Below are positions 33,301-40,776 of a stretch of DNA of 64,000 bases, in pieces. The DNA is taken from the NCBI GenBank assembly GCA_030263455.1, contig SZOZ01000004.1:1-64000 (forward strand). Direction: 5' to 3'. Numbering within the stretch: the first letter of the stretch is position 1; each line of letters starts with the position of its first letter. The translations under genes were made by a program, and so were the position numbers. The stretch is from Synechococcales cyanobacterium CNB (GTDB taxonomy: Bacteria; Planctomycetota; Phycisphaerae; Phycisphaerales; UBA1924). The notes under the pieces were generated by a model. That model was not told the origin of the DNA and ran no database searches. It worked only from the letters and a program-made list of their open reading frames with translations.

Positions 33301-34659
33301 GGTGCGCCGGGCGCGCTGGAGTCGCTGCACGTTGGTGGCGCGGGTGACGAGGCCTCGCTCGCGGAACACTTTCTTGAGGAACAGTTCGCGGAGGAAGTAT
33401 GAGCGGTCTTTCTTCCATGCGCGGCCTTCGGGGAGGTGGTCCACGGGGATGCCGAGTGCTTCGGCGAGGTCGGCGTCGAGCGCGGAGCCGTCTCGCATCG
33501 CCGAGGTGAAGTAGATGCCGCGCAGGAAGGGAGGCTCTCCCCAGACGCCGGAGACGAAGATGGATTCGAGGTATCGCTTGAGGCGCGGCGCCAGCTGCAT
33601 GACCGCCTCGGGAAAGGCGTAGAGCGCGTCCACCTGGTCGAAGCGTCGCGCCAGGGCGTCCTCGGTGTGGACGGGGTCGAGGAGGAGGCCGAGGCGGCGT
33701 CGCCGGAGCCGTTGGCGCAGGCCGTCAAGCAACCGATCGACTCCGTCCGGCTCGAACGGCTCGCCGAGGGGCGCGGGGTTGGACCAGCCGAGAATCTGGT
33801 GCTGGAGGAGGGGATCCTTGATGGAGTCGAAGAACTCTCGGAAGCCGTTGATGAGGTCGGCCTTGGTGACGAGGAGAAAAACCGGGAAGCGGACGCCGAG
33901 CGCCTGCTGAATGACGTTGAGTTGGGCGGCGATGCGGTCCGCTTTGTGCGCGATCTCCTCGCCGGAGTCCTTGATGAGGCTGTCGGCGGGCAGGACGAGG
34001 AGCAGGCCGTTGATCGGGCAGTTCGGGCGCGCGGAGCGGAGCATTTTGAGGAACTCTGTCCACTCGCTCCCTGTGCCCGGCTCGATGTCTTCGAAGATGA
34101 GCCTGCCCGCGGTGTCGAGGATCACGGCGTTGCTGGTGAACCACCAGTTCATGTTGAGCGTGCCGCCGGTGCCCTGGAGGGTGTTCTGGAGGCCTGGGGG
34201 GAACCCGACGCCGCAGTGCCGGACGGCTTCGGTTTTGCCGGAGCCGGGCTCGCCGACCATGAGGTACCAGGGAACGGAGTAGAGGTCCTTGCCGTGCTGA
34301 CGGAAGACTTCGATGCCCTCCTCGAATCGCTTGCGGATGTCTTCGAGACGTGCGCGCCTTGCGGCGTCCGCGCCGGCGCGCGGAGTCACGGTGGCGGCGT
34401 CGCGCAAGCGTCGCTCGAATGGCCTGCTCTTGCGTCGCTCGCTCCATTTGACAAGCCCTCGATAGGCAAGGAGCGTGACGCCGAGGGCGGCGCCGAGCAA
34501 CGGGACTGCGAGCAGTCCCTTCGGGCCGACCAGGACGAGGAGGACGCCGCCCATGCCGCCGATGCAGGCGATGGCAAGGCCGATCTTGAGGGGCAGGAGG
34601 TTTGGCGCGTTCGCCTTCTTCCTGCCCTTTGCACCGGACTTTGCGGGGGTATTGGGCAT
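30358..34659 (-). CDS. tssM: Type VI secretion inner-membrane protein TssM (IcmF family)
   Basis: A 1,433-residue inner-membrane protein. Two N-terminal helices (about residues 24-45 and 49-66) precede a cytoplasmic NTPase-like domain with Walker A GEPGSGKT (136-143) and ILDTAGR, in the IcmF-typical context VPWYLMVGEPGSGKTEAV. A third helix (about 452-472) leads into a long periplasmic region with few recognisable motifs. TssM with TssL and TssJ forms the membrane complex anchoring the T6SS baseplate. Length is slightly above the usual 1,100-1,300. It follows tssL by 20 bases. Three G/C tracts of 8-9 bases lie in the gene. Confidence 0.9.
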   Translation of the reverse strand: MPNTPAKSGAKGRKKANAPNLLPLKIGLAIACIGGMGGVLLVLVGPKGLLAVPLLGAALGVTLLAYRGLVKWSERRKSRPFERRLRDAATVTPRAGADAARRARLEDIRKRFEEGIEVFRQHGKDLYSVPWYLMVGEPGSGKTEAVRHCGVGFPPGLQNTLQGTGGTLNMNWWFTSNAVILDTAGRLIFEDIEPGTGSEWTEFLKMLRSARPNCPINGLLLVLPADSLIKDSGEEIAHKADRIAAQLNVIQQALGVRFPVFLLVTKADLINGFREFFDSIKDPLLQHQILGWSNPAPLGEPFEPDGVDRLLDGLRQRLRRRRLGLLLDPVHTEDALARRFDQVDALYAFPEAVMQLAPRLKRYLESIFVSGVWGEPPFLRGIYFTSAMRDGSALDADLAEALGIPVDHLPEGRAWKKDRSYFLRELFLKKVFRERGLVTRATNVQRLQRARRTAVLATGLAAVLVAIAVTWVSGQRFRETLNGHQRLWSDLRAEFVPEGDRTPATIVVERSGGRPGFDYDGDRELRLGPVRTAVARFAPDVLPWVEREVSVPAIFAPVARGFGDLDEMRRSAFRVAVERSTIVPVVDAARRRLAAETAESWTDDSTLALRQLIRVEAGLLMGSGGGLDLGVLARYALADTPDDAESAAKAIGESAAAIAWSYSPTGGGVPWPPPALRRGTPETVAVLTAGVQRFVERWRAEVRSGGVAGVDRLANALETLERAETAILADESVARAGSVEEFDRAARAWADAAKRCDESARAVAEALAQLNADDAETILAAAEREAQSLRERIRLAFTPLEAELGRVPDLAALQGELSTGRTLLLDSELAEQAGRLRKALSGTGARYLATDGSGLPVFERRRLALARLADSLALAETRTPTDLGARLAEIERRTRQDRESIAQAGFNGAQQRLLATLDAAAKRQRNAAIDAALVSLSGGPDRLRSLVAARAAGLTPLPRAAIPLTPVQDGAHDPEFHPEAAAWLFETVSDIVSLTHADGSVLLAGGELSARARDLLDAASAYADAYVAYWAMQAPAASAVSFGVRADWNSAHGSLSRLNAIDVCNALRAAAEAAQQALSGVPAWASEQARKRAADASLLASDARARLATDGLVQRCEQGVREWVSLGGDPEKARQAVLALEPDALTTRFLVGGKDAGYWEGVWMAALRTLAESGQSESRAAIDLLRVSRGIPLCRDSDRTLDAGRVADAFRAANDVRAAIAGSPADRSGARTLAEGARTNLPDIDREIERMRGGVVLPGQRGQAWFQGLCAILDALHAHDDPLSFQVIALPADQHPDGLPPFEAFGLFEAGIRKTNPDGRSRFRLVPGAPTDTVGGIVVPGGEIEVRFYDNEADGAPAVASAIIPAPWTMLGAIASWGGQPLHGEGLDGAWGVIILARRTGDPDSRIPVRIGLRPNRSLPHPAQWPSESSWPE

Positions 34660-34679
34660 CCGGGAAGACTCCGGCGGGA

Positions 34680-35363
34680 TCAGCGTCCCGCGTCACTTCG
34701 CGCAGCGGCGATCGCCGCGAGCGATTCGCGGAGTTCCTGCGAACCGCTGGCATACAGATAGCCGTTCACAACCAGCAGAGCGGCGATCAGCCCGAGAAGG
34801 ACGAGCACGATGGCCACGAGCGGCCGACCGGCAGGCTCGATCAGGTCCGTGCCGTCCACGTTCTCGTAGGCTTCGGGGCAGACAGGAGCGGAAGGGTCAG
34901 CGTCCATGATCGGGCGGAGGCGTGAGGAGACTTCAACCATGACGCGCCGGAGCTGGTCTGGGGATCGCCCGCCTGTGAAGCCCAGCCCGAGGCAGGTGTA
35001 GAGAACGGCGAGTCGCTCGATTCCGAATGGGCCTTTGTCGCGGAGCGCCTCCTCGAGGAGCACATAGAAGACGCGCGAAGCGTCCGGATCGGGAAGGGAC
35101 GCGGCCATCGGTTCCCAGGTTGAGGCGAAGGGGAGCGCGCTGCCCCGGATCACTTCGTCGGCAAAGAAGAGGAGCGCGGGTTCGATGCGGTCGTACTCGG
35201 TGGCGAGCGGCCCGTGTCGGAGGACGCGGCCGCGGATTTCGGAGAGCAGGCCGCGGATCTCCGTCCGGACGACGGCCTCGTCCGGCGGCGCGCCCTTTCG
35301 TGCCGACCGGTTCAGTCGGCAGACGTACTGGAAGTACGGCTCGGTGAGTTCGAGAAGTTTCAT
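34680..35363 (-). CDS. tssL: Type VI secretion protein TssL (DotU family)
   Basis: A 227-residue protein starting MKLLELTEPYFQYVCRLNR, as DotU/TssL proteins do (LxxxxxPxxxxxxxL). FFADEVI and FYVLLEEALRDKG, then LAVLYTCLGLGFTGGR, match the family's FxxDExxL, FFxxLxxL and YxCLxLGFxGxY blocks. One C-terminal membrane helix (about 181-201) makes it tail-anchored, as expected, with a short periplasmic tail and no peptidoglycan-binding extension. Its ATG overlaps the preceding gene's TGA by 4 bases (ATGA), a sign of translational coupling. Confidence 0.88.
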   Translation of the reverse strand: MKLLELTEPYFQYVCRLNRSARKGAPPDEAVVRTEIRGLLSEIRGRVLRHGPLATEYDRIEPALLFFADEVIRGSALPFASTWEPMAASLPDPDASRVFYVLLEEALRDKGPFGIERLAVLYTCLGLGFTGGRSPDQLRRVMVEVSSRLRPIMDADPSAPVCPEAYENVDGTDLIEPAGRPLVAIVLVLLGLIAALLVVNGYLYASGSQELRESLAAIAAARSDAGR

Positions 35364-35926
35364 GCGTCGGCACCGCTGGCGGCGACCTGGCTGCGTGCTC
35401 CACCGGCGAGCATTGCCTCCACGTATTCGGTCATCGATCCGAGCATGGAGGCTTCGAGTTGGTCCTCGTCGTATGCGCCGGCGAGTTCCTTGTAGCGTCG
35501 CCAGCACGCGGAGTCGCGGCCGAACCCTCCGGCGGAGACGCCGTCCTCGATGCGCTCCGGCCCCAGCCTCCCGAGTTCGCGCACGGCGAAGTGCCCGACC
35601 TGCGAGACGGACGAGAGGAGCGAGAAGACGAGCATCCGGAGGCGTTCAACCTCGGCGTCGGCTGAAGCACCGCGACCTTCCAGATCCGAAGCGACGGCCT
35701 CGGCAAGTCCCGCGCCGCGGCGAACCGTGCTGGTCGGGGCCATCTTCTTCCACGTTCCCCACGCGATCTGGTCGAGGCCGTACGCGAGGCGGAGGAGCGT
35801 GCCCGCCAGAGCGACGACTCGCTCGGGTCGGATGTCGGCATCGGGGCCGAGACGAGCGGCGACGCGGAAGGCACGCATCGCATCGCCCATCGAGTCCACG
35901 CGACCGGAACCGTGCGCTTCGCTCAT
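35360..35926 (-). CDS. Unrecognised protein, first gene of the T6SS operon
   Basis: A 188-residue soluble, mostly helical protein with no signal peptide or membrane segment. Distinctive stretches are LRLAYGLDQIAWGTWKKMAP and SVSQVGHFAVRELGRLGP. I recognise no domain. It overlaps tssL by 4 bases and is preceded by a GGGAGG site, so it is very probably co-expressed with tssL and tssM and works with them. A T6SS accessory or baseplate-docking role is inference. TATGAT at 35962-35967 is a candidate -10 site for the operon. Confidence 0.75.
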   Translation of the reverse strand: MSEAHGSGRVDSMGDAMRAFRVAARLGPDADIRPERVVALAGTLLRLAYGLDQIAWGTWKKMAPTSTVRRGAGLAEAVASDLEGRGASADAEVERLRMLVFSLLSSVSQVGHFAVRELGRLGPERIEDGVSAGGFGRDSACWRRYKELAGAYDEDQLEASMLGSMTEYVEAMLAGGARSQVAASGADA

Positions 35927-35937
35927 GGCGGCCTCCC

Positions 35938-35955
35938 GCCGGGGCACGCCCCGGC
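35938..35955. repeat. GC-rich palindrome upstream of the T6SS operon
   Basis: GCCGGGGCACGCCCCGGC is a near-perfect palindrome directly upstream of the GGGAGG ribosome binding site of the 188-residue gene. A related element (GGGGCGACATGATGCCCC) sits in the same place before the pseudokinase gene at about 40650-40668, so it looks like a mobile, REP-like repeat. Confidence 0.5.
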
Positions 35956-35961
35956 ACGGGG

Positions 35962-35967
35962 ATCATA
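35962..35967 (-). promoter_or_regulatory. Putative -10 hexamer (TATGAT) of the T6SS operon
   Basis: TATGAT on the minus strand, 35 nt upstream of the first gene of the tssL-tssM-tagF operon. The leader would contain the GC palindrome and a GGGAGG site. No convincing -35 box is seen. Confidence 0.35.
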
Positions 35968-36186
35968 CAGCCACACTGCCGCAGGGTCCGAAAGGATGGG
36001 AGACCTTCCGTTCGGCGCGGTTTGTGCAGGCTGTCCGCTCGCGCGGCATGAGGAGTCGGGCGGAGGGGCGAGCACGCTGCAAGTCAGGAGCATGGGCGGC
36101 CGAAGGATCGACAGACATCCCGTCCCCGGACGGTCCAGAAACGGCGCGGCTCCTCTCGACATCGCCCACTGGCTTCGGAGCACACC

Positions 36187-36402
36187 ATGAAGCGCCCCGT
36201 CCGTTCGTTGACCCTTGCGGCCGTCGCCGTCGCCCTCGCGGCCGGCTTCGGCTGCTCGTCGTCATCCCACTCCAGCGCACGTGTCTCCGGCCCCGTGGCG
36301 AAGGATTCGCGTGCCTCGCTCGGTGCGGGAGACGCCCTCGGGAGCGCGCTCTTCGGTCCGCGCAGCGGGACTGGTGCGCGGATCGCCACGGCCCGAGACT
36401 GA
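36187..36402 (+). CDS. Small lipoprotein of unknown function
   Basis: A 71-residue protein with a lysine/arginine N-terminus, a hydrophobic stretch and a lipobox-like AAGFGC (Cys23), followed by Ser-rich sequence. The mature part is about 49 residues with no recognised motif. It lies on the opposite strand inside the T6SS block and its stop is 10 bases from that of the convergent pseudokinase gene. It is far too short to be TssJ, the T6SS lipoprotein, which is normally about 150 residues. Bases 35968-36186 upstream hold nothing else I can recognise. Confidence 0.5.
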   Translation: MKRPVRSLTLAAVAVALAAGFGCSSSSHSSARVSGPVAKDSRASLGAGDALGSALFGPRSGTGARIATARD

Positions 36403-36411
36403 AGACTGCCG

Positions 36412-39400
36412 TCAACCGCCCAGATCGAGGCGTGCGTCCCGGATAGCCTGCGCGAGTTGCGCGGCGAGGGGCACCTGGGCCTCACCCGCGCTGAAGGCGA
36501 GACGAAACCCGACGTCGGCGTAGGTCGCGTCCGCGGACTGGCGGGCGGGTATCTCGTAGGCGTGGTCGAGAGCCAGCTCGGGGGGGGACATGGATGAGCC
36601 GCCGATGACGCCGAAGCGCGTGCCCCCGGCGTCCATGAGGACGAACTCCGCGACGTTGCCGATGAGGTGCCTGAGCGTGCGTCCGTAGCCTCGATCGACC
36701 GGTTGGAACCAGAGGGCGCCGTCGTCGGTCTCGTAGGCGCCTGCTTCCGCGCCGCGCGCGACTGTCGTGCCTTCGGGAACGAAGACGCCGTCGTCCGGGT
36801 AGCGGAAGTTGACGCGCACCACACCGCGTGCGATGCGATCCGCGATGACCCTGGCGACGTGGTCCCGCTGGAGTGCGAAGGCCCGATCGCGGAGATTCCA
36901 GCGCGAGGGATCGGGGTCTTCATACCGCCGGAGTGCGGCGACCCACTCGGACTCGGTGGGGAGGCGGCAGTTCAGCGCCTGGGCGAAGCGCAGCGCACCG
37001 ACGGGGGTAACGTGCTGGACAGGGTGCAGTTCGGTTGTCCTGTGCGCCGGCGCGATTCGGACCGGGTCGGCGGGATCGCCAAGGCCCGGCGCGTACTGAG
37101 GTGTCGCGGCCGAGACCTCGACATTCTGAGGGAGCCAGTCGTCGCGCAGCGCGGTCTGGCCACGCTTCCAGACCAGGCCGTTGCGCGGCTGCGCGGGCCA
37201 TGACCAGAGGCGAGGGCCTGACCAGACGTCGTTGTTCTGAAGCGCTGTCGGCACGAGCAGCGGGGTGATCTCGGTCCATTCATCCGGCCCGAGCCATGCC
37301 TGCATCAGCGCGAGCGAGACCTCCTCGGTGGCGACGTAGACCGCTTCGCCGCTGACGTCCACGCGGACGAAGGACAGTTTCGGAACCGCGCCGCGCGAGC
37401 GCGACCGGCGTTCGCCGCGCCATTCGAACGAAACGGCCTCGTCACGGGCGTCCGGCGCCGCGTGCCAGCCGAGGGTGCCCGGCCCGACCGCGGCGAAGTT
37501 CACGCGGGGGGGGCCTTGCTTCCATGCCAGCACGGCGCCCTCGACGGCGGATGCGGCGTTCAGCGCGTCGGCGGCCCCGGCGAAACCGCCTCCGAGGGCG
37601 CGCATCGCCGGGACGAAGACGGCGGCCGCTCGCTCGGCGTCGTCGTCCGGCGGCCGTCCTGCGAGCGAGGCGCGGAACCTGTGGAGCGTGATGTTGTATC
37701 GGGTGCGCGCGTCCAGCCGCCCCTCGACGACTGCGAAGCCGTCGAGCAGTTCGACACACGAGGCGAAGTCGTCCTCCGTGCGCACCGCGGCGGCGCACCG
37801 CGACCAGCGTTCGTGCCCCTGCGCGTCGAGTTCGGCCTGCAGGGCGCGTCGCCGCGTGTCATCGGCGACCGACGCGATGGAAGCGGCAACGTGCGCACGT
37901 GCCCCCCCTTCCTCGACCAGTTCGGACACTCTCGCCGGCCACGCCGGCGCGGTCAGGTCGCCCAGGCGACGCCAGGCGGCGTAGGAAGCTGCGGGCGATT
38001 CGCCACCCGTCCTGGCCACGCGGCTGAGGAGGGCACGGTCGGACTCGGTGCCGAGCGTGCGCAGTTCATTGACCCACGAGAGAACGCGTGCGAACGCGCG
38101 CCGCCCGTTGATCTCCTCGAACTCGGGGCGTGCCATGCAGGCGGCGAGCGCGGCGGAAGCGGAACGGGACGAACCGGCCGGCTCGTCGAGCAGGTGCAGG
38201 TGCTGGACGCTTCGCTGGACTTCGAGCATCTCGCCGAAGATCGCCTGAACGGCATGACGCCACTCTTCGAGCGCGGCGACGCTTTCGCGCGCGACGCGCA
38301 GCATCTCCTCAGGATTGGCGTACGCGCCGTTCTCCCAGCGGGCGACGCGAAGGGCTGGCTCGGCCGCGCTGCCGGCGCGGACCCGGACGGCGTCGAGCAA
38401 CGGCACGCTGTCGTACAGCAGCGACTCGGGCGGGTCGAGCCTGACCGACCCGGCCGCGGCTTCGACCAGCCCCCGGAGCGCGGCGTCGAGGGCGTCGAGT
38501 CGCGCACGGAGCGTGCGATAGTCGCCCGAGGCATCGTACTCGGCCATCAGCTCGTCGCGGCGACGCGCCCACTCCGTGTCCAGGATGGCGTTGTTCAGGC
38601 GTCCCGAGGCCGTGCGCTCGCGCCGCACCCACGCTCGCTCGAGAGCGGCGATCTCCTCGGCCACGCCCGAAACCTCGCGTTCGAGCGCCCCCACCTCGCC
38701 GTCGACCTCGCGGACGAGGCTGAGGACACGCTCTCGCGTGAAGGAGTTCCACGCCATGCGCCCCGCCTCGTCGGCGCGATCGGTGATCGACGCTGCACGG
38801 TCGGCGAGGGCGTCGATGCGAGCGCGCAGTCCGGACTCGGCATCCGGCGAGCCTTTCGCGCTGTCGAGGCCGCGCAGCACACGGTCGAGCCGGGCGATGG
38901 CCTCCCACGATCGCGTCGGGTTGGACTCGGGTGGGAGCGCCCGGAACTCCTCTCGCGACGCCTCGGAGACGAGTTCGGCGAAGAACGAGGCATCGGCTGA
39001 TCGCTCGCCGGCACGGAGCGCCTGGACGAGGCGCGAGTGCTCGTCGAAGGCGGCACGGTCGATCGTGGGCCAGGACCGCTCGACGAATGACGCGAGTCGG
39101 TCGGCGACGGCGGCGTATTCGCGCAGGGCGCGAGCGAGGCGCGTCAGGGCGTCGTCGCCGGAGGCGGCTTCGTCGAGCGCTCGGCGCGCGGATTCGCCGA
39201 AGTCGGCGAAGCCGGCCGCGCCGGTTGATGAGGCGGCCTTCGCGCCCGCCTCGATGCGCACGAGCGATGTCTCGATCAGTTCAGACAGTGAAGCAGCGCG
39301 GAGGGCACGGTCGATCCGCTCGCCCAGCCCGGGGCCGGGCGGCGAGCGCAGCCCCTCTGCGAGTCGGCGGACGTCGGCCGCCGGGCCTTCCCAGCCGCGC

Positions 39401-40635
39401 GCAGAGAGCGTGGCGGCGGCGGATTCGAGCGAGGCTGGCAACGCCCAGTCCGGGGACGCGAGCGCATCCGCGATGGCGGTCATGGCCTCGTGCGCTTCGC
39501 GCGTATCGCGCCCGTAGCCGCGCGTCTGCCTCGCGGGAAGATCGATGAGTTCGCGGCGAGCAACGACACCGCGCCTGCGTGCGATCTCGGCCGGGTCGAG
39601 CGCGCGCCGGTTCTGCAGCACGGGCAGCACCCGCGTCCGCAGATGCCCGTCCGCCTGCCAGAGGGCACGGGCGTCGGCGTCGAGCGACGCCACGGTGTCG
39701 CTCAGCGGCAGGAGCCAGTCATCGCAGGCCTCGCAGAGTTCACGCCACTGCACGGGGTCGAACGGGTTCAGAGCGCGATCGACGATGACATAACCCTGCC
39801 ACCCCGCGACGGCGAGGACGAGCGCGGCCGCGACGCCGATGCCCGATTTCACGCGGGCGCGCTTGCGTCGGCTCCATGGCGCCGGGACCGATTCGACGGC
39901 GGCGAGAATCTCCTCGATGCGCAGCGATCCCACGGCGGCGTTGGGGTCCAGAAGCCGCTCGCAGATGCCTCGCCAGGCCTCTCCCACGCCGCGGCCGAGC
40001 CGGTCCCATGCTTCCGATCGTTCGATGGGCCAGCCGCCGAGCGCGGCGAACTCGCGGTGGAGGACCAGCCGGTGGATGAGGCGGCCGAGTGCGACGAGGT
40101 CGGCGTGCTGCCCCCCCCTCGGCGGGTCCGGGGATGGATCGCAGAGGGCGACGGCGGCGGGCGTCCAGGCGTTGCGCGTGGCGAGCAGGACGTTGCCGGG
40201 CTTGAGGTTGCCGTGGCCGCGGCCCGCGCCGTCGCGCATTTCTCGCAGTGCGGCGAGAACGCCGAGGACGATGCCCTTCAGCCAAGGCGCGCTCTCGTCG
40301 TTGAAGATGAATCGGCCAGCAGCGAGGTCCGCGGCGGAGCGCGGTCGGAGCGACCACGCGACGAAGGCGCCGCCTTCGAAGCGGCCGTAGTCCTCGACGT
40401 TCGCCCAGTGCTCGCCGCCGGAGGCGCACGCGAGGCGCTGCGCTTCGGCTGCCTTCAGGAAATCGACGGCCAATGCCTCGGCACGCTCGGGGCCGAGCAC
40501 GTCGTCCGGCCGCTCCATCCACTTGACGGCGTAGCGGGCACCGCCTGCATCGCCGGCGCGCGTGGCGATGGAGACGGTCCAGAAGCCTCGGCGGTAGAGG
40601 TCGCGTTCGATCTCGAATGATCCCACCCGCCTCAT
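36412..40635 (-). CDS. Membrane pseudokinase fused to an FGE-like (sulfatase-modifying factor) domain
   Basis: A 1,407-residue protein. About residues 1-255 are a protein-kinase fold: GGARYAVKWM keeps the ATP-site Lys38, but the catalytic HRD is HGN (141-143) and DFG is DPS (166-168), so it is probably catalytically dead. A membrane helix follows (about 264-284). About 300-1040 is long, Arg/Glu/Ala-rich and helical, probably periplasmic coiled coil. About 1060-1395 is an FGE/SUMF1-like domain: RLPTESEWVAALRR, LIGNVAEFV, GGSS and YADVGFRLAF. The cysteines of true formylglycine-generating enzymes are not at the expected places. Its position suggests a PpkA-like regulatory sensor for the T6SS (inference). 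ATG 40635 follows GGGAGG. Confidence 0.8.
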   Translation of the reverse strand: MRRVGSFEIERDLYRRGFWTVSIATRAGDAGGARYAVKWMERPDDVLGPERAEALAVDFLKAAEAQRLACASGGEHWANVEDYGRFEGGAFVAWSLRPRSAADLAAGRFIFNDESAPWLKGIVLGVLAALREMRDGAGRGHGNLKPGNVLLATRNAWTPAAVALCDPSPDPPRGGQHADLVALGRLIHRLVLHREFAALGGWPIERSEAWDRLGRGVGEAWRGICERLLDPNAAVGSLRIEEILAAVESVPAPWSRRKRARVKSGIGVAAALVLAVAGWQGYVIVDRALNPFDPVQWRELCEACDDWLLPLSDTVASLDADARALWQADGHLRTRVLPVLQNRRALDPAEIARRRGVVARRELIDLPARQTRGYGRDTREAHEAMTAIADALASPDWALPASLESAAATLSARGWEGPAADVRRLAEGLRSPPGPGLGERIDRALRAASLSELIETSLVRIEAGAKAASSTGAAGFADFGESARRALDEAASGDDALTRLARALREYAAVADRLASFVERSWPTIDRAAFDEHSRLVQALRAGERSADASFFAELVSEASREEFRALPPESNPTRSWEAIARLDRVLRGLDSAKGSPDAESGLRARIDALADRAASITDRADEAGRMAWNSFTRERVLSLVREVDGEVGALEREVSGVAEEIAALERAWVRRERTASGRLNNAILDTEWARRRDELMAEYDASGDYRTLRARLDALDAALRGLVEAAAGSVRLDPPESLLYDSVPLLDAVRVRAGSAAEPALRVARWENGAYANPEEMLRVARESVAALEEWRHAVQAIFGEMLEVQRSVQHLHLLDEPAGSSRSASAALAACMARPEFEEINGRRAFARVLSWVNELRTLGTESDRALLSRVARTGGESPAASYAAWRRLGDLTAPAWPARVSELVEEGGARAHVAASIASVADDTRRRALQAELDAQGHERWSRCAAAVRTEDDFASCVELLDGFAVVEGRLDARTRYNITLHRFRASLAGRPPDDDAERAAAVFVPAMRALGGGFAGAADALNAASAVEGAVLAWKQGPPRVNFAAVGPGTLGWHAAPDARDEAVSFEWRGERRSRSRGAVPKLSFVRVDVSGEAVYVATEEVSLALMQAWLGPDEWTEITPLLVPTALQNNDVWSGPRLWSWPAQPRNGLVWKRGQTALRDDWLPQNVEVSAATPQYAPGLGDPADPVRIAPAHRTTELHPVQHVTPVGALRFAQALNCRLPTESEWVAALRRYEDPDPSRWNLRDRAFALQRDHVARVIADRIARGVVRVNFRYPDDGVFVPEGTTVARGAEAGAYETDDGALWFQPVDRGYGRTLRHLIGNVAEFVLMDAGGTRFGVIGGSSMSPPELALDHAYEIPARQSADATYADVGFRLAFSAGEAQVPLAAQLAQAIRDARLDLGG

Positions 40636-40776
40636 GCCGCCTCCCGGGCGGGGCGACATGATGCCCCACCTCTCCCCACTCGTGCGGCGGGGCCTTCAAG
40701 ACCCCGGCTCGGGGAGTCTACCTCAAGGTCGCGACAGTCGGAGGGGCCTGGCACTCGAGTTTCCCTACCATGCGCC
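40636..40776. promoter_or_regulatory. Divergent promoter region with GC-rich inverted repeats
   Basis: This region lies between the pseudokinase gene (minus) and the phosphatase gene (plus). TAGACT on the minus strand (40715-40720) could serve the pseudokinase with a leader of about 79 nt. Two GC-rich hairpins (around GACATGAT at about 40650-40668 and around CCTTCAAGA near 40690) lie in that leader. Confidence 0.35.
40766..40771 (+). promoter_or_regulatory. Putative -10 hexamer (TACCAT) of the phosphatase gene
   Basis: TACCAT ends 5 nt before the ATG at 40777. No Shine-Dalgarno sequence is possible in that space. Confidence 0.45.

Noticed and set aside
36187-36402. The small lipoprotein as TssJ of the T6SS.
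   Set aside because: The mature part is about 49 residues with no beta-sandwich sequence, much shorter than TssJ, and it is on the opposite strand.
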